A stretch of DNA of 64,000 nucleotides from Acidimicrobiia bacterium. Its GTDB lineage: Bacteria; Actinomycetota; Acidimicrobiia; Acidimicrobiales; Aldehydirespiratoraceae. The notes below the pieces were generated by a model. The model was given only the letters and a program-made list of their open reading frames with translations. It was not told the DNA's origin and did not search any database. The position numbers and the translations under genes were made by a program. Where the stretch lies: NCBI GenBank assembly GCA_022819505.1, contig JAJEHD010000013.1:62001-126000 (forward strand), in the 5' to 3' direction. Positions 49,000 through 56,704 of the stretch are shown in pieces. Position 1 is the first letter of the stretch. Each line of letters begins with the position of its first letter.

Positions 49000-50012
49000 G
49001 GTTCGCGCTCGACGAGGACCGCGAGGCGCTGCGCTCCACAGCGCGTGCGCTTCTGACCGAGCTCTGCCCGGCCTCGGCGGTGAGAGCGGCCTGGACAGGA
49101 ACACCGGACAACGCAGCATGGAACGCGCTTGCCGACATCGGCGCACTGGCCGTGCTGCTGCCGCAGTCCGAGGACGGGCTGGGTCTGGACGAGACGTATC
49201 TGGTGCCGGTGCTGGAGGAGGCGGGCCGGGCTGCCCTGCCCCATCCCCTGGTGGAGACCGCGCTCGTGGCCGCACCCCTCGGCGTGACGGGGCTGATAGT
49301 TGCCACCGATCTCGGAGCCGCAGTGCCGACGGCGGCGGGCGGCGAGAAGGTCGCGGCGCCGACCAAGGCCGCCGTTGAGGGTGCGGCCGGTGCCGCCGTT
49401 CCCTCGGCGACGTTCGCTGAGGCCTTCCTGCTCGCCGCGGGCCGTGGCCTGCGGCTGTACGAGGCCCAGGAGGTGGACGTAGAGCCGGTTGAGACCGTCG
49501 ATGCCTCCCGGCACTGCGGGCGGGTGCGGCCCCGGGCGGGAGGCCGGTCCGTGACCGACGATCCCGAAGCGGTGGCCGCGGCCTTCGATCGGGGCGCGCT
49601 CGGAACGGCAGCAGAACTGCTCGGACTGAGCCGGGCCATGCTGGAGCTCACGGTGGGCTACGCCGCCGAACGCCACCAGTTCGGCAAGCCGATAGGGAGC
49701 TTCCAGGCGGTGAAGCACCATCTGGCGAACGCCCGGCTCGAGATCGAGTTCGCCGCCCCGGCGGTGCTCTACGCGGCCTACGCGATCGCTCGCGGCCAGA
49801 CCGACGCCAGCCGGGCCGTCTCGCAGGCCAAGTGGCTGGCTGGAAGCGCTGCCGCGGTCACCGGCCGGGCCGCCCTCCAGTGCCACGGCGCCATCGGCTA
49901 CACGACCGAGCACGACCTGCATCTCTACCTCAAGCGCTCCTGGGCCCTGATCCGCGCCTGGGGCGGGGCCGACTTCCACGCCGACCGGGTCGCCGCTTCG
50001 ATCAGCCTTTGA
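48996..50012 (+). CDS. Acyl-CoA dehydrogenase, short divergent subunit
   Basis: A 338-residue acyl-CoA dehydrogenase-like protein: an N-terminal helical domain, a poorly conserved Ala/Val-rich middle domain lacking the S-E-P-x-A-G-S block, and a good C-terminal domain (R-H-Q-F-G-K-P-I-G-S-F-Q-A-V-K-H, C-H-G-A-I-G-Y-T-T-E-H). Missing middle motifs suggest it contributes only part of the active site and pairs with the upstream subunit, whose stop codon it overlaps by four bases. Confidence 0.88.
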   Translation: MRFALDEDREALRSTARALLTELCPASAVRAAWTGTPDNAAWNALADIGALAVLLPQSEDGLGLDETYLVPVLEEAGRAALPHPLVETALVAAPLGVTGLIVATDLGAAVPTAAGGEKVAAPTKAAVEGAAGAAVPSATFAEAFLLAAGRGLRLYEAQEVDVEPVETVDASRHCGRVRPRAGGRSVTDDPEAVAAAFDRGALGTAAELLGLSRAMLELTVGYAAERHQFGKPIGSFQAVKHHLANARLEIEFAAPAVLYAAYAIARGQTDASRAVSQAKWLAGSAAAVTGRAALQCHGAIGYTTEHDLHLYLKRSWALIRAWGGADFHADRVAASISL

Positions 50013-50070
50013 CGCACCGGCCATAATGTCCGCTTGGCAATGTCCGCGCCGCGACGGAGGAGGACTCAGG

Positions 50071-50532
50071 TTGGACGTCAAGGTTGGGAGCAAGGTCCCT
50101 GACTTCGAGGGGGTCGACCAGCACGGCGACACGGTGGCCCTGCGCGATCTGCTCGATGTGGGCCCGGTGGTGGTGTACTTCTATCCCAAGGCGATGACGG
50201 CTGGTTGAACGCGCCAGAGCTGCCATTTCCGCGACCTGTCAGCGGAGTTCAGCGAACTCGGAGCCAGTGTCGTGGGAATCAGCGCCGATCAGGTGGATCG
50301 GCAACGCGAATTCGATGACGCCAACGCCCTGGGCTTCCCGCTGCTGTCGGACCCCGGCCGCGACATCGCCGAGAGCTTCGGCGTGATCAGGCGGCGTCCC
50401 CTGCCAAACAAGCGCAAGACGTTCGTGATCGGCCGCGATGGCACGGTTCTGCGGACGGTTCGCAGCGAAACGAACATGCGCCTCCACGCCGACAACGCGC
50501 TGGAGGCGCTGCGGAAGACAGCCGGTTCCTGA
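50071..50532 (+). CDS. Probable selenocysteine-containing peroxiredoxin (PrxQ/Bcp type), UGA at codon 46
   Basis: A 153-codon frame with one internal TGA at 50206-50208. Upstream: V-G-S-K-V-P-D-F-E-G-V-D ... V-V-V-Y-F-Y-P-K-A-M-T-A-G. Downstream in the same frame: T-R-Q-S-C-H-F-R-D-L-S, V-V-G-I-S-A-D, F-P-L-L-S-D-P, F-V-I-G-R-D-G-T-V. The TGA is exactly where PrxQ has its peroxidatic Cys (M-T-P-G-C-T), and the resolving Cys five residues on is kept (Cys51). Codon use downstream is normal, so decay is unlikely. TTG 50071 has GGAGGAGG seven bases upstream. It would reduce peroxides with thioredoxin, using selenocysteine. No sel genes are in the window. Alternative: a recent nonsense mutation. 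Confidence 0.8.
50228..50246 (+). promoter_or_regulatory. Candidate bacterial SECIS stem-loop after the in-frame UGA
   Basis: TCCGC and GCGGA pair around the nine-base loop GACCTGTCA, with a further possible T-G pair below. The loop starts 24 bases after the UGA and its first base is G. Bacterial SECIS elements are short stem-loops directly after the UGA with a G among the first loop bases, so position and form fit. The stem is short, so this is a candidate only. Confidence 0.45.
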
Positions 50533-50545
50533 ACGGGGGCCGGCG

Positions 50546-51115
50546 CTACAGCTCGCCCAGCCAGGCGGGCGCCCGGTCGAGCAGGAACTCGCAGACGCTG
50601 CGCGCCCGGTCGAGCATGTCGCAGAGGACCTCGAGGTCCTGGCCGAGATAGATCCGGCTCAAGGCCAGGTCGACGCGGCCCTCGATGTTGACCGTCCGCT
50701 CCGCGGCGTCGGTGACGGCCGCCACCCTGTCCACCGACGACACCTGCAGCGGCAGCTCGGGTCCGCCGATGGCGGCGAGATCGGTGGCCAGCACCAGAAG
50801 GTCGGGTCCCAGGTGCAACGGCGGCAGGACGAAGCTGAGGGTCATCGGCACGGTGATGGCGTCGTCGGGCTCCTCGTCCTCGGGACGGCTGTTTATGTCG
50901 TCCTCGAACGTCAACAGGGTGCGAGACTCGGCCTCGACGCAGAGCACCATGTCGAGCGGCCCGCCGCACGCGTCGTCGGGGTGCAGGTCGACCTCCCAGG
51001 TCTGGCGGTTGGAGTAGGTCTCCACGAAGTGGCGGTCGCCGTGTACGTGGAAGCCGTGCTCGGACACATGGTCCTTGAGGTTGGCGACGAACCCGTGCAG
51101 ATCGATCAGCGACAC
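50546..51115 (-). CDS. Conserved hypothetical protein, 189 residues
   Basis: I do not recognise the family. It is a soluble, acidic protein with mixed alpha/beta character. Notable segments are H-V-H-G-D-R-H-F-V-E-T-Y-S near residue 25, and a C-terminal I-Y-L-G-Q-D-L-E-V-L-C-D-M-L-D-R-A helix. There is no signal peptide, membrane segment or catalytic motif. GTG 51115 has AAAGGGG about seven bases upstream. It is convergent with the peroxiredoxin, 13 bases apart, and divergent from the inositol-phosphatase-like gene. TGTATACA-like AT-rich sequence near 51213 lies in the 192-base gap upstream. Confidence 0.6.
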   Translation of the reverse strand: MSLIDLHGFVANLKDHVSEHGFHVHGDRHFVETYSNRQTWEVDLHPDDACGGPLDMVLCVEAESRTLLTFEDDINSRPEDEEPDDAITVPMTLSFVLPPLHLGPDLLVLATDLAAIGGPELPLQVSSVDRVAAVTDAAERTVNIEGRVDLALSRIYLGQDLEVLCDMLDRARSVCEFLLDRAPAWLGEL

Positions 51116-51307
51116 CCGGATCCCCTTTGCTCGGAGCTGACTGCTTCGGACCTGACTCAGCTACATCGTGCCACGAGCGTAGGACACGACGAAACTGCTT
51201 CCCGCACCGGACGTGTATACACGATCGGACGGCCGGTGCGGTGCCGCCATCGTCCGAAGATCCGAGGAGGCTCGCACCCAGCCGACTGTCCTGGTTCACT
51301 GTCAGCC

Positions 51308-52063
51308 ATGTCCCAGGACCTCCTCAACACCCTGAATGCGGCCGTCGACGCCGTGGTTGTGGCGCTGGCGGGCTGCCGTGACTGGGGACCCACAGGCCTC
51401 AAGCACGGCCAGTTCGGTTTCGATCTGGCCGCCGACGTGGCCGCCACCGAGGTGCTGCAGCAGGCGGGCCTGAGAGTCCTCAGCGAGGAGAGCGGCCTGG
51501 AGCACGGCGATGGTCCCGTGGCCGTGTTGGACCCGGTGGACGGCTCCACCAACGCGTCGCGGGGGATCCGCTATTTCGCGACCAGCATCTGCGTAGTGGA
51601 CGAACGAGGGCCTCTGGCCGCGGTGGTCCACGACCACGGCAGCGGCGAGCGGTTCGAGGCCCTGAGAGGCGGCGGGGCGCGGTGCGACGGCGAGACGCTG
51701 CAGCCACCTGAGCCGAGACCGCTGGCCGAGTGCGTCGTCGGCATCAACGGCTGGCCCCCGGGTCGGGGAGGCTGGGCCCAGTACCGCACTCTGGGCGCGG
51801 CCGCGCTGGAGCTGTGCGCGGTAGCGGCCGGGCGCCTCGACGGCTACCTCGACTTCTCCGTCAGCGGGCTGGGCTCCTGGGACTACCTGGGCGCCCTGCT
51901 GGTGTGCGCCGAGGCGGGTGTCGAGGTTCACGACGGGCACGGCCGCGACCTGGTGGTGCTCGACCACTCGAGCCGCCGGGCTCCGGTGGCCGCGCCACCG
52001 CCGCTGGCAGATGAACTGCTGGCGGTGTGGGATCGGTTGAGCGGGGATCAGGCCGCCGGTTGA
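51308..52063 (+). CDS. Inositol monophosphatase-family phosphatase
   Basis: A 251-residue member of the inositol monophosphatase/fructose-1,6-bisphosphatase/CysQ family. The metal site L-D-P-V-D-G-S-T-N (DPxDGT/SxN) and the upstream Glu pair in S-E-E-S-G are present. The C-terminal W-D-Y-L-G-A-L-L-V-C-A-E-A-G matches WDxAAGxxxxxEAG with one substitution. Substrates in the family include inositol phosphate, histidinol phosphate and PAP; it cannot be assigned here. ATG 51308. Confidence 0.88.
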   Translation: MSQDLLNTLNAAVDAVVVALAGCRDWGPTGLKHGQFGFDLAADVAATEVLQQAGLRVLSEESGLEHGDGPVAVLDPVDGSTNASRGIRYFATSICVVDERGPLAAVVHDHGSGERFEALRGGGARCDGETLQPPEPRPLAECVVGINGWPPGRGGWAQYRTLGAAALELCAVAAGRLDGYLDFSVSGLGSWDYLGALLVCAEAGVEVHDGHGRDLVVLDHSSRRAPVAAPPPLADELLAVWDRLSGDQAAG

Positions 52064-52101
52064 TCGACGGCGCCGGGACAGCGCCCGGCGCTGGGCGAGG
52101 C

Positions 52102-52788
52102 TCAGTCGATCGAGAACGGCGGGTACTCGTCGGTGAGCAGCATCGAGTAGGCCCACAGCCGGGCGTCGACGCGCACCCAGCCCGCCGACCACCGGAACAG
52201 CGCCTCGGGCCAGCGGCCGGTGAGGGTCACCGCGATCAGGCCGAGGATCGAGGCGACGCTGCTGATGACCCACACGACGCCGGAGAAGAGCGCGCCCGGG
52301 ATCAGGACCGCGCCCAGCACGAGCTCGACGATCCAGACCCACGCCGGGAGGGAGGCGAACCCGAACATGAGCCCCAGCATGCCGATCAGGGTCAGCCACG
52401 CGAAGGGCACGATGAACCGGAACAGCACGTTGAGCCGGTTCATGCCCTCGAGTCGGGGCGAGACGCTCACCGAGATCCCTGCACCGCCGGGATCCTGGGC
52501 CGAGGGCTTGAGGTCGAACGGCGGATACTGGTCGGTGAGGAAAGTCAGGTAGGAGAAGGTGCGGGCCCGGTAGCGCACATAGGTCGCGTGGAACGCGGCC
52601 ACGCCCGGCGGCAGCTTGCCGGTGAAGAGGACGCTGAACCAGGCGTAGATCGCAGTGACGCTGGCCGCGATGTTCATCACGGTGTGCAAGAAGACGTATT
52701 GGGGGATCACGAGGATCACCTGCCCGATCGGGCGCCAGTTGGCCATCCGCTCGGGCCGGTCGATGGTGATGGTGGCGGGGTAACTCAT
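52102..52788 (-). CDS. DUF4389 membrane protein
   Basis: A 228-residue membrane protein with about four hydrophobic segments. It has two related halves, each ending in a similar block: A-R-T-F-S-Y-L-T-F-L-T-D-Q-Y-P-P-F and A-R-L-W-A-Y-S-M-L-L-T-D-E-Y-P-P-F. This is the DUF4389 pattern; function unknown. ATG 52788 is seven bases after a minus-strand TAAGGT box (52801-52796), which argues against GTG 52797. Confidence 0.8.
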   Translation of the reverse strand: MSYPATITIDRPERMANWRPIGQVILVIPQYVFLHTVMNIAASVTAIYAWFSVLFTGKLPPGVAAFHATYVRYRARTFSYLTFLTDQYPPFDLKPSAQDPGGAGISVSVSPRLEGMNRLNVLFRFIVPFAWLTLIGMLGLMFGFASLPAWVWIVELVLGAVLIPGALFSGVVWVISSVASILGLIAVTLTGRWPEALFRWSAGWVRVDARLWAYSMLLTDEYPPFSID

Positions 52789-52877
52789 GGGCGCCACCTT
52801 ACACCACCGGGAGCGACGGGACCGGGTGCAGGAGCCCCCCTTCCCAACTCGGTGGCAGGGGTTAGGCTCACAGCCTC

Positions 52878-52955
52878 GGGCGCGTAGCTCAGGCGGTTTA
52901 GAGCGCTTCCCTTACAAGGAAGAGGCCGGGGGTTCAAGTCCCTCCGCGCCCACCA
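52878..52955 (+). tRNA. tRNA-Val (TAC)
   Basis: Cloverleaf with acceptor GGGCGCG/CGCGCCC, anticodon stem TTCCC/GGGAA-type and loop CTTACAA (anticodon TAC), T-loop TTCAAGT, discriminator A and encoded CCA. TAGGCT at 52863-52868 is a likely -10. A run of AACC repeats follows the CCA. Confidence 0.96.
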
Positions 52956-53040
52956 ACCAACCAACCAACCATCCACCATGTCCTCCATCGTGTGGCTCAA
53001 CGGCTGCCCCGCCCTACGTCCGAGCCCACGCCACCGACAG

Positions 53041-53090
53041 ACCCCGTGGTTATGCCAGCCAGCACCGATGAGGGTGCCGTCCACCTAGAC
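53041..53090 (-). pseudogene. 50-base fragment of the Cache lipoprotein gene 3' end
   Basis: This matches 54517-54566 at 43 of 50 positions in the same orientation. On the minus strand it encodes V-D-G-T-L-I-G-A-G-W-H-N-H-G, the C-terminus of the intact Cache lipoprotein (V-D-G-T-L-I-G-A-G-W-Y-D-H-G). Nothing upstream of it belongs to that gene. Confidence 0.75.
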
Positions 53091-53107
53091 CGCAGAAGGC
53101 GCTGAAC

Positions 53108-53186
53108 ACTGCTACGCTGTGGCTCCAAATACTGCTATGCTATTGCCCTAAAACTGCTATGCTGTGGCTCCAAACGCTGCTACGCT
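53108..53186 (+). repeat. Four iteron-like repeats, each with a TAYGCT hexamer
   Basis: Copies of about 22-23 bases start at 53108, 53131, 53153 and 53176 with core ACTGCTAYGCT, the first and third continuing GTGGCTCCAAA. The hexamers TACGCT or TATGCT fall at 53113, 53136, 53158 and 53181, on about the same helix face. The last is seven bases before GTG 53194 and can be a -10 for a leaderless message. Confidence 0.75.
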
Positions 53187-53193
53187 GAAGTTC

Positions 53194-54447
53194 GTGGAGT
53201 ATGTCCCCCGCCTAGTTGACGCCCAGCTGTCCCAGGCGCTTCGAACCCATCCCGTCGTGCTGGTCACGGGCGCCAGGGGCGTCGGCAAGACCACCACGGG
53301 GCTGCAGGTGGCTGCGTCGAGCGCTTTCCTGGACGACATCGCCACCCTCACCGTCTTCCGGGACAATCCCGGGGCGGCCCTCACCCAGTTTCGTGAGCCG
53401 CTGCTGGTGGACGAGTGGCAGCTGGCCCCCGAGGTGGCGCGAGCCATCAAGCGCAGCGTCGACCGGGACCGGAGGCCGGGGAGGTTCATCCTCACCGGCT
53501 CACCCGATCCGCAGAGCCGATCGGAGTTCCAGGCGCTCACCGGCCGGGCGGCGGTTGTGCGGCTCAACCCTATGACCGTGCGCGAGAGGCTCTGGCGGGT
53601 CGCTGGTCCGGGCCGGGTCGAGACGGCTGCCATGCTGCTGTCGGGAGCTCCTCCCGAATCCTCGCCGGAGCACGCGCCCGACATCTTCGAGTACCTGGAC
53701 GTGGCCGCGGTCGGCGGCTTCCCCGAGTGCGCTCCGCAGGACTCGGCTGCCTACTCGCAGACATGGAGCCGCGACTACCTGAGAGTGCTGCTGCGCCGGG
53801 ATCTGCCCCTGTTCGGATCGCGGCGCTCGGCCGCCCACTTCCGCAGATACCTCACCGCCGCTGCCCTGCACACCGCACGTTCGCCGGAGGACGGCAGCTT
53901 GCGCAACGCCGCCCGAGTCAATCCCGGAACCCACCGGGACTATCGCCACATCCTGCTTGACCTGGACATGACCGTCGAGGTGCCCGCCTTCATCGGCGAA
54001 GAGATCCCGAATCTCGCCAAGTCCCCCAAGATGCTGTTCAGCGACTCGGGATTGCTGATCGCGGCGATGAGCATGTCGCTCGCCCGGCTGAAACTGAGCG
54101 GCGATCTCTACGGCAGGGTCATCGAGACATTCGTGCTCAATCAGGTCCGTTCCGAACTCGAGGCCCTGAACATGCCCGATGCGCTCAGCCATCTTCGCAC
54201 CCACAAGGGCGCACATGAGATCGACGCCATCATCGAGACCGACGACGGGGGCATCGTCGCGATCGAGATCAAGTCAGCCAACCGGCACCGGCCTGCCGAC
54301 ATCAAGCACATCGAGTGGTTGGCGACGAGGATCGGGGACAGACTCAAGCTGGGACTGGTGCTCACGACCGGTGCCCACATCAGCAACATCCGAAGCGACG
54401 CGACCGACAGAATCTGGGCCGCACCGATCAGCGTGCTCTGGCACTAG
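53194..54447 (+). CDS. AAA-type ATPase with DUF4143 domain
   Basis: A 417-residue protein of the AAA_14/DUF4143 family. Walker A is G-A-R-G-V-G-K-T-T, Walker B is L-L-V-D-E-W-Q, and the sensor block is F-I-L-T-G-S. The C-terminal DUF4143 region resembles a restriction-type nuclease fold (E-I-D-A-I-I-E, I-A-I-E-I-K-S). The family is common, often in accessory regions, and its role is unclear. GTG 53194 (V-E-Y-V-P-R) is preferred because homologues typically begin there and the last iteron supplies a -10; a GTG at 53164 lies inside the repeats. Flanked by a 50-base imperfect direct repeat. Confidence 0.85.
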   Translation: MEYVPRLVDAQLSQALRTHPVVLVTGARGVGKTTTGLQVAASSAFLDDIATLTVFRDNPGAALTQFREPLLVDEWQLAPEVARAIKRSVDRDRRPGRFILTGSPDPQSRSEFQALTGRAAVVRLNPMTVRERLWRVAGPGRVETAAMLLSGAPPESSPEHAPDIFEYLDVAAVGGFPECAPQDSAAYSQTWSRDYLRVLLRRDLPLFGSRRSAAHFRRYLTAAALHTARSPEDGSLRNAARVNPGTHRDYRHILLDLDMTVEVPAFIGEEIPNLAKSPKMLFSDSGLLIAAMSMSLARLKLSGDLYGRVIETFVLNQVRSELEALNMPDALSHLRTHKGAHEIDAIIETDDGGIVAIEIKSANRHRPADIKHIEWLATRIGDRLKLGLVLTTGAHISNIRSDATDRIWAAPISVLWH

Positions 54448-54509
54448 ACGCCCGCAGAACCCCGCTGGGCCGGAGAACTGCGCCACAGAGTTGGAGAGAG
54501 TGGGTGGCG

Positions 54510-55427
54510 TCAGCCGGCCCCGTGGTCGTACCAGCCGGCGCCGATGAGGGTGCCGTCCACCTCGACGACCCAGATGCGCATCGTCTGGGGGCCCCCGGCA
54601 CCGGCGGGGTTGTCGTCCGCGGTGATCCAGCCGCCCTCGGCGGTGGCGCCGCGCACTGCCGGACCCAGCAGATCCTCCACGTCGGTACCGATCAGCCCGG
54701 GATCTATATGGGCCAGGAGCTCGCCGCCGGGGGCTGCGATGATCCCCGAGAAGTAGCCGTCGAGCGTGCCGGTGCTGTTGTAGTACTGCGCGGTCGGGAT
54801 GAGGCCCGCGGAGATGCCCTGGGGATCGTTGTAGAACTCCAGGATGGCCTCGAGCCCGCCCCGGCGGAAATGCTCGGCCGACTCGGATATGAGCTGCGGA
54901 ACGAACTCCTCGGTGTCGATGTACCAGCCCGAGCCGAACAGCAGCCCGTCATGGCGGACGACCCAGGCGTTCTTCAACTCGAATGTGCCCTCGTCGCCGA
55001 GGATCCCCGCGGCGGGGTTCACGTACACGTAGGGCACCCAGCGGCCCGCCTCTGTGGCCGCGAGCATCTCGGGGCCGAAGTTGTAGCCGTTGACGTCGGT
55101 GCCCACCCAGCCCTTGACATCGTGTCCGCGCCGGTCGGGGTCGTAATGGCCGATCACGGTGTCGTTCTCATCGACGAGGAACACATACCACTGATCATCG
55201 ACGCTGGCCGGGCTGTTGACGTGGGCCAGCGCGGCCTCCAGCCCCTCGGCCTCGTAGCGGGCGATGGCCTGGTCCACCACGAACTTCGTGTAGGCCGCCG
55301 GATCGGACTTCGACGGCGCCGGCGCCTCCTCGACGGCACCGGTGCCGCTGCGGTCGCCGGAGCAACTGGCTCCGAGCAGCAACCCGGCAGCCACTACGGC
55401 GGCGACCGCCGATGCGAGCCTGCTCAT
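54510..55427 (-). CDS. Lipoprotein with two Cache-type sensor domains
   Basis: A 305-residue lipoprotein. The signal ends in L-L-L-G-A-S-C22. Two tandem halves each resemble a single Cache domain: W-Y-V-F-L-V-D-E-N-D-T-V-I-G-H-Y-D-P, G-W-V-G-T-D-V-N-G, then G-E-L-L-A-H-I-D-P-G-L-I-G-T-D-V and M-R-I-W-V-V-E-V-D-G-T-L-I-G-A-G-W. Cache domains bind small ligands outside the cell, usually fused to kinases or chemoreceptors; here no signalling domain follows, so it may present or bind a ligand for another protein. Convergent with the DUF4143 gene. Confidence 0.78.
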   Translation of the reverse strand: MSRLASAVAAVVAAGLLLGASCSGDRSGTGAVEEAPAPSKSDPAAYTKFVVDQAIARYEAEGLEAALAHVNSPASVDDQWYVFLVDENDTVIGHYDPDRRGHDVKGWVGTDVNGYNFGPEMLAATEAGRWVPYVYVNPAAGILGDEGTFELKNAWVVRHDGLLFGSGWYIDTEEFVPQLISESAEHFRRGGLEAILEFYNDPQGISAGLIPTAQYYNSTGTLDGYFSGIIAAPGGELLAHIDPGLIGTDVEDLLGPAVRGATAEGGWITADDNPAGAGGPQTMRIWVVEVDGTLIGAGWYDHGAG

Positions 55428-55479
55428 CTGCCGATCGGCCCTGGTCTACAAGCCGGCTCGACCAGCGGGGGACCGTCGA

Positions 55480-56622
55480 CTACAAGCCGCCGACCACGAC
55501 CGCGCTCGTCGCGGCGCTGGTCAGGGTCTCCTCGTTGCCGGCATCGTCGGTGAACGTCACCCGGACCCTGATCACCTTGCTGGCATCGGAGGCTTGAAGC
55601 GTGTAGGTGGAGTTCGTGGCCCCGCCGATCTCGGTGTCGCGGCTCGACAGCCACTGGTAGCTATAGGTCACACCGGAGAGGCCGTCCGCGTCGGCTATCC
55701 CGGACGTGTTCGCCGTCAGGGTCTGGCCCACTTGCGCGGTTCCGCTGATCGTCGGCGCGCCTGTCGCCGGTGAGTTCGCGGGTGCCGCCGGCGCCGTGGT
55801 GGTCGTGGCCGGCGGGCCGGACACTGTGCAGCTGATGCCTGCGAGCGTGCGCGAGGTGCCGGCGCCGAAGAACGCTGTCCCAGTCACATTCCAGCTGCCC
55901 TGAGCCGTCCCTTCATAGGTGTGCGACAACTCGTCCGCGGTGCCGTCGACGATGGGGATGTACTGCCCCATCCTCGGATACCCGGAGGAGTACGCCGCCC
56001 ACGACTGCCAGCCGGTCGTCCCCTCTGCGGCGTCCAGCGACACCGTGATCGAGGACGAGCCTGTGGAGCACGAGAGGGTGCCGGGCGAGCCCGACGGCGC
56101 CTCGGTGGTGGTCGTGGGCGGCGCCGTGGTGGTGGTAGTAGTGGTCGTGGTAGTAGTGGTCGTGGTGGCGGTCACCGTGCAGGTGGTCTCCCCGATGTTG
56201 ATCCACGAGCCGTCCACTGTCTGCATGACCACCCACACCGTGTAGGCGCCTCCCGACAATCCGGTGAATTCCGCGGAGGCGGACCCTGTGGTCTGGCCGC
56301 TCCAGTCCACGATCTTCCCCGACTCGGCGCCCGAGGAGTCCCTCACCCACGCCGTGTACTGGTAGGCGCGCATCTCGCCGTTCCACGACACCGTGATCGA
56401 GGACGAGCCGGCCGAGCACGACACGCCGCTGTAGGAGTTCGCGCCGGCCACCAGAGCCGTGCCGGACACCAGGACCAGGACCACCGCCAAGGCCGCCACG
56501 GCGCGACCGGCCAACCGGGTTCTCGCTCTGTTGATCTTGCTGACATTGCCGGACCTGCTGGCATTGCCGAATATGCTCGCATTGCGGAAGTTGCTCACAT
56601 TGCAGAGCTTAGCGACGAGCAT
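55480..56622 (-). CDS. Secreted Fn3/Ig-like surface protein with poly-Thr linker
   Basis: A 380-residue exported protein. A 35-residue N-terminal extension with hexapeptide repeats (N-x-S type) precedes a signal peptide (A-V-A-A-L-A-V-V-L-V-L-V-S-G). Two small beta-sandwich modules start S-C-S-A-G-S-S-S-I-T-V-S and S-C-S-T-G-S-S-S-I-T-V-S, separated by a run of about 15 Thr followed by a Thr/Pro-rich linker. The C-terminal module, P-T-I-S-G-T-A-Q-V-G-Q-T-L-T, is an Ig-like repeat common in large surface proteins. No wall anchor is seen. Probably an adhesive or matrix protein. Upstream start ATG or TTG near 56622 is uncertain. Confidence 0.7.
   Translation of the reverse strand: MLVAKLCNVSNFRNASIFGNASRSGNVSKINRARTRLAGRAVAALAVVLVLVSGTALVAGANSYSGVSCSAGSSSITVSWNGEMRAYQYTAWVRDSSGAESGKIVDWSGQTTGSASAEFTGLSGGAYTVWVVMQTVDGSWINIGETTCTVTATTTTTTTTTTTTTTAPPTTTTEAPSGSPGTLSCSTGSSSITVSLDAAEGTTGWQSWAAYSSGYPRMGQYIPIVDGTADELSHTYEGTAQGSWNVTGTAFFGAGTSRTLAGISCTVSGPPATTTTAPAAPANSPATGAPTISGTAQVGQTLTANTSGIADADGLSGVTYSYQWLSSRDTEIGGATNSTYTLQASDASKVIRVRVTFTDDAGNEETLTSAATSAVVVGGL
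56537..56608 (-). repeat. Four 18-base tandem repeats at the 5' end of the surface-protein gene
   Basis: Units at 56537, 56555, 56573 and 56591 share the plus-strand pattern nTGCTnnCATTGCnGAnn. In the minus-strand frame they encode C-N-V-S-N-F, R-N-A-S-I-F, G-N-A-S-R-S and G-N-V-S-K-I. They may be coding, or, if translation starts further in, iteron-like promoter repeats. Confidence 0.8.
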
Positions 56623-56704
56623 TGCGCCCGTTGGCCGGTCAGGGATGCCGATGGTAGAAACACGCTCGATGACCTACCCTGATACGACGGTGTGACGACT
56701 GGCC

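Noticed and set aside
50026..50208. Separate small gene ending at the TGA
   Set aside because: Its protein is the front half of a peroxiredoxin and the back half follows in frame, so it is one gene with an internal UGA.
52953..52980. AACC tetranucleotide run after tRNA-Val as an attachment site
   Set aside because: It does not repeat the tRNA 3' end, no second copy was seen, and no integrase is present.
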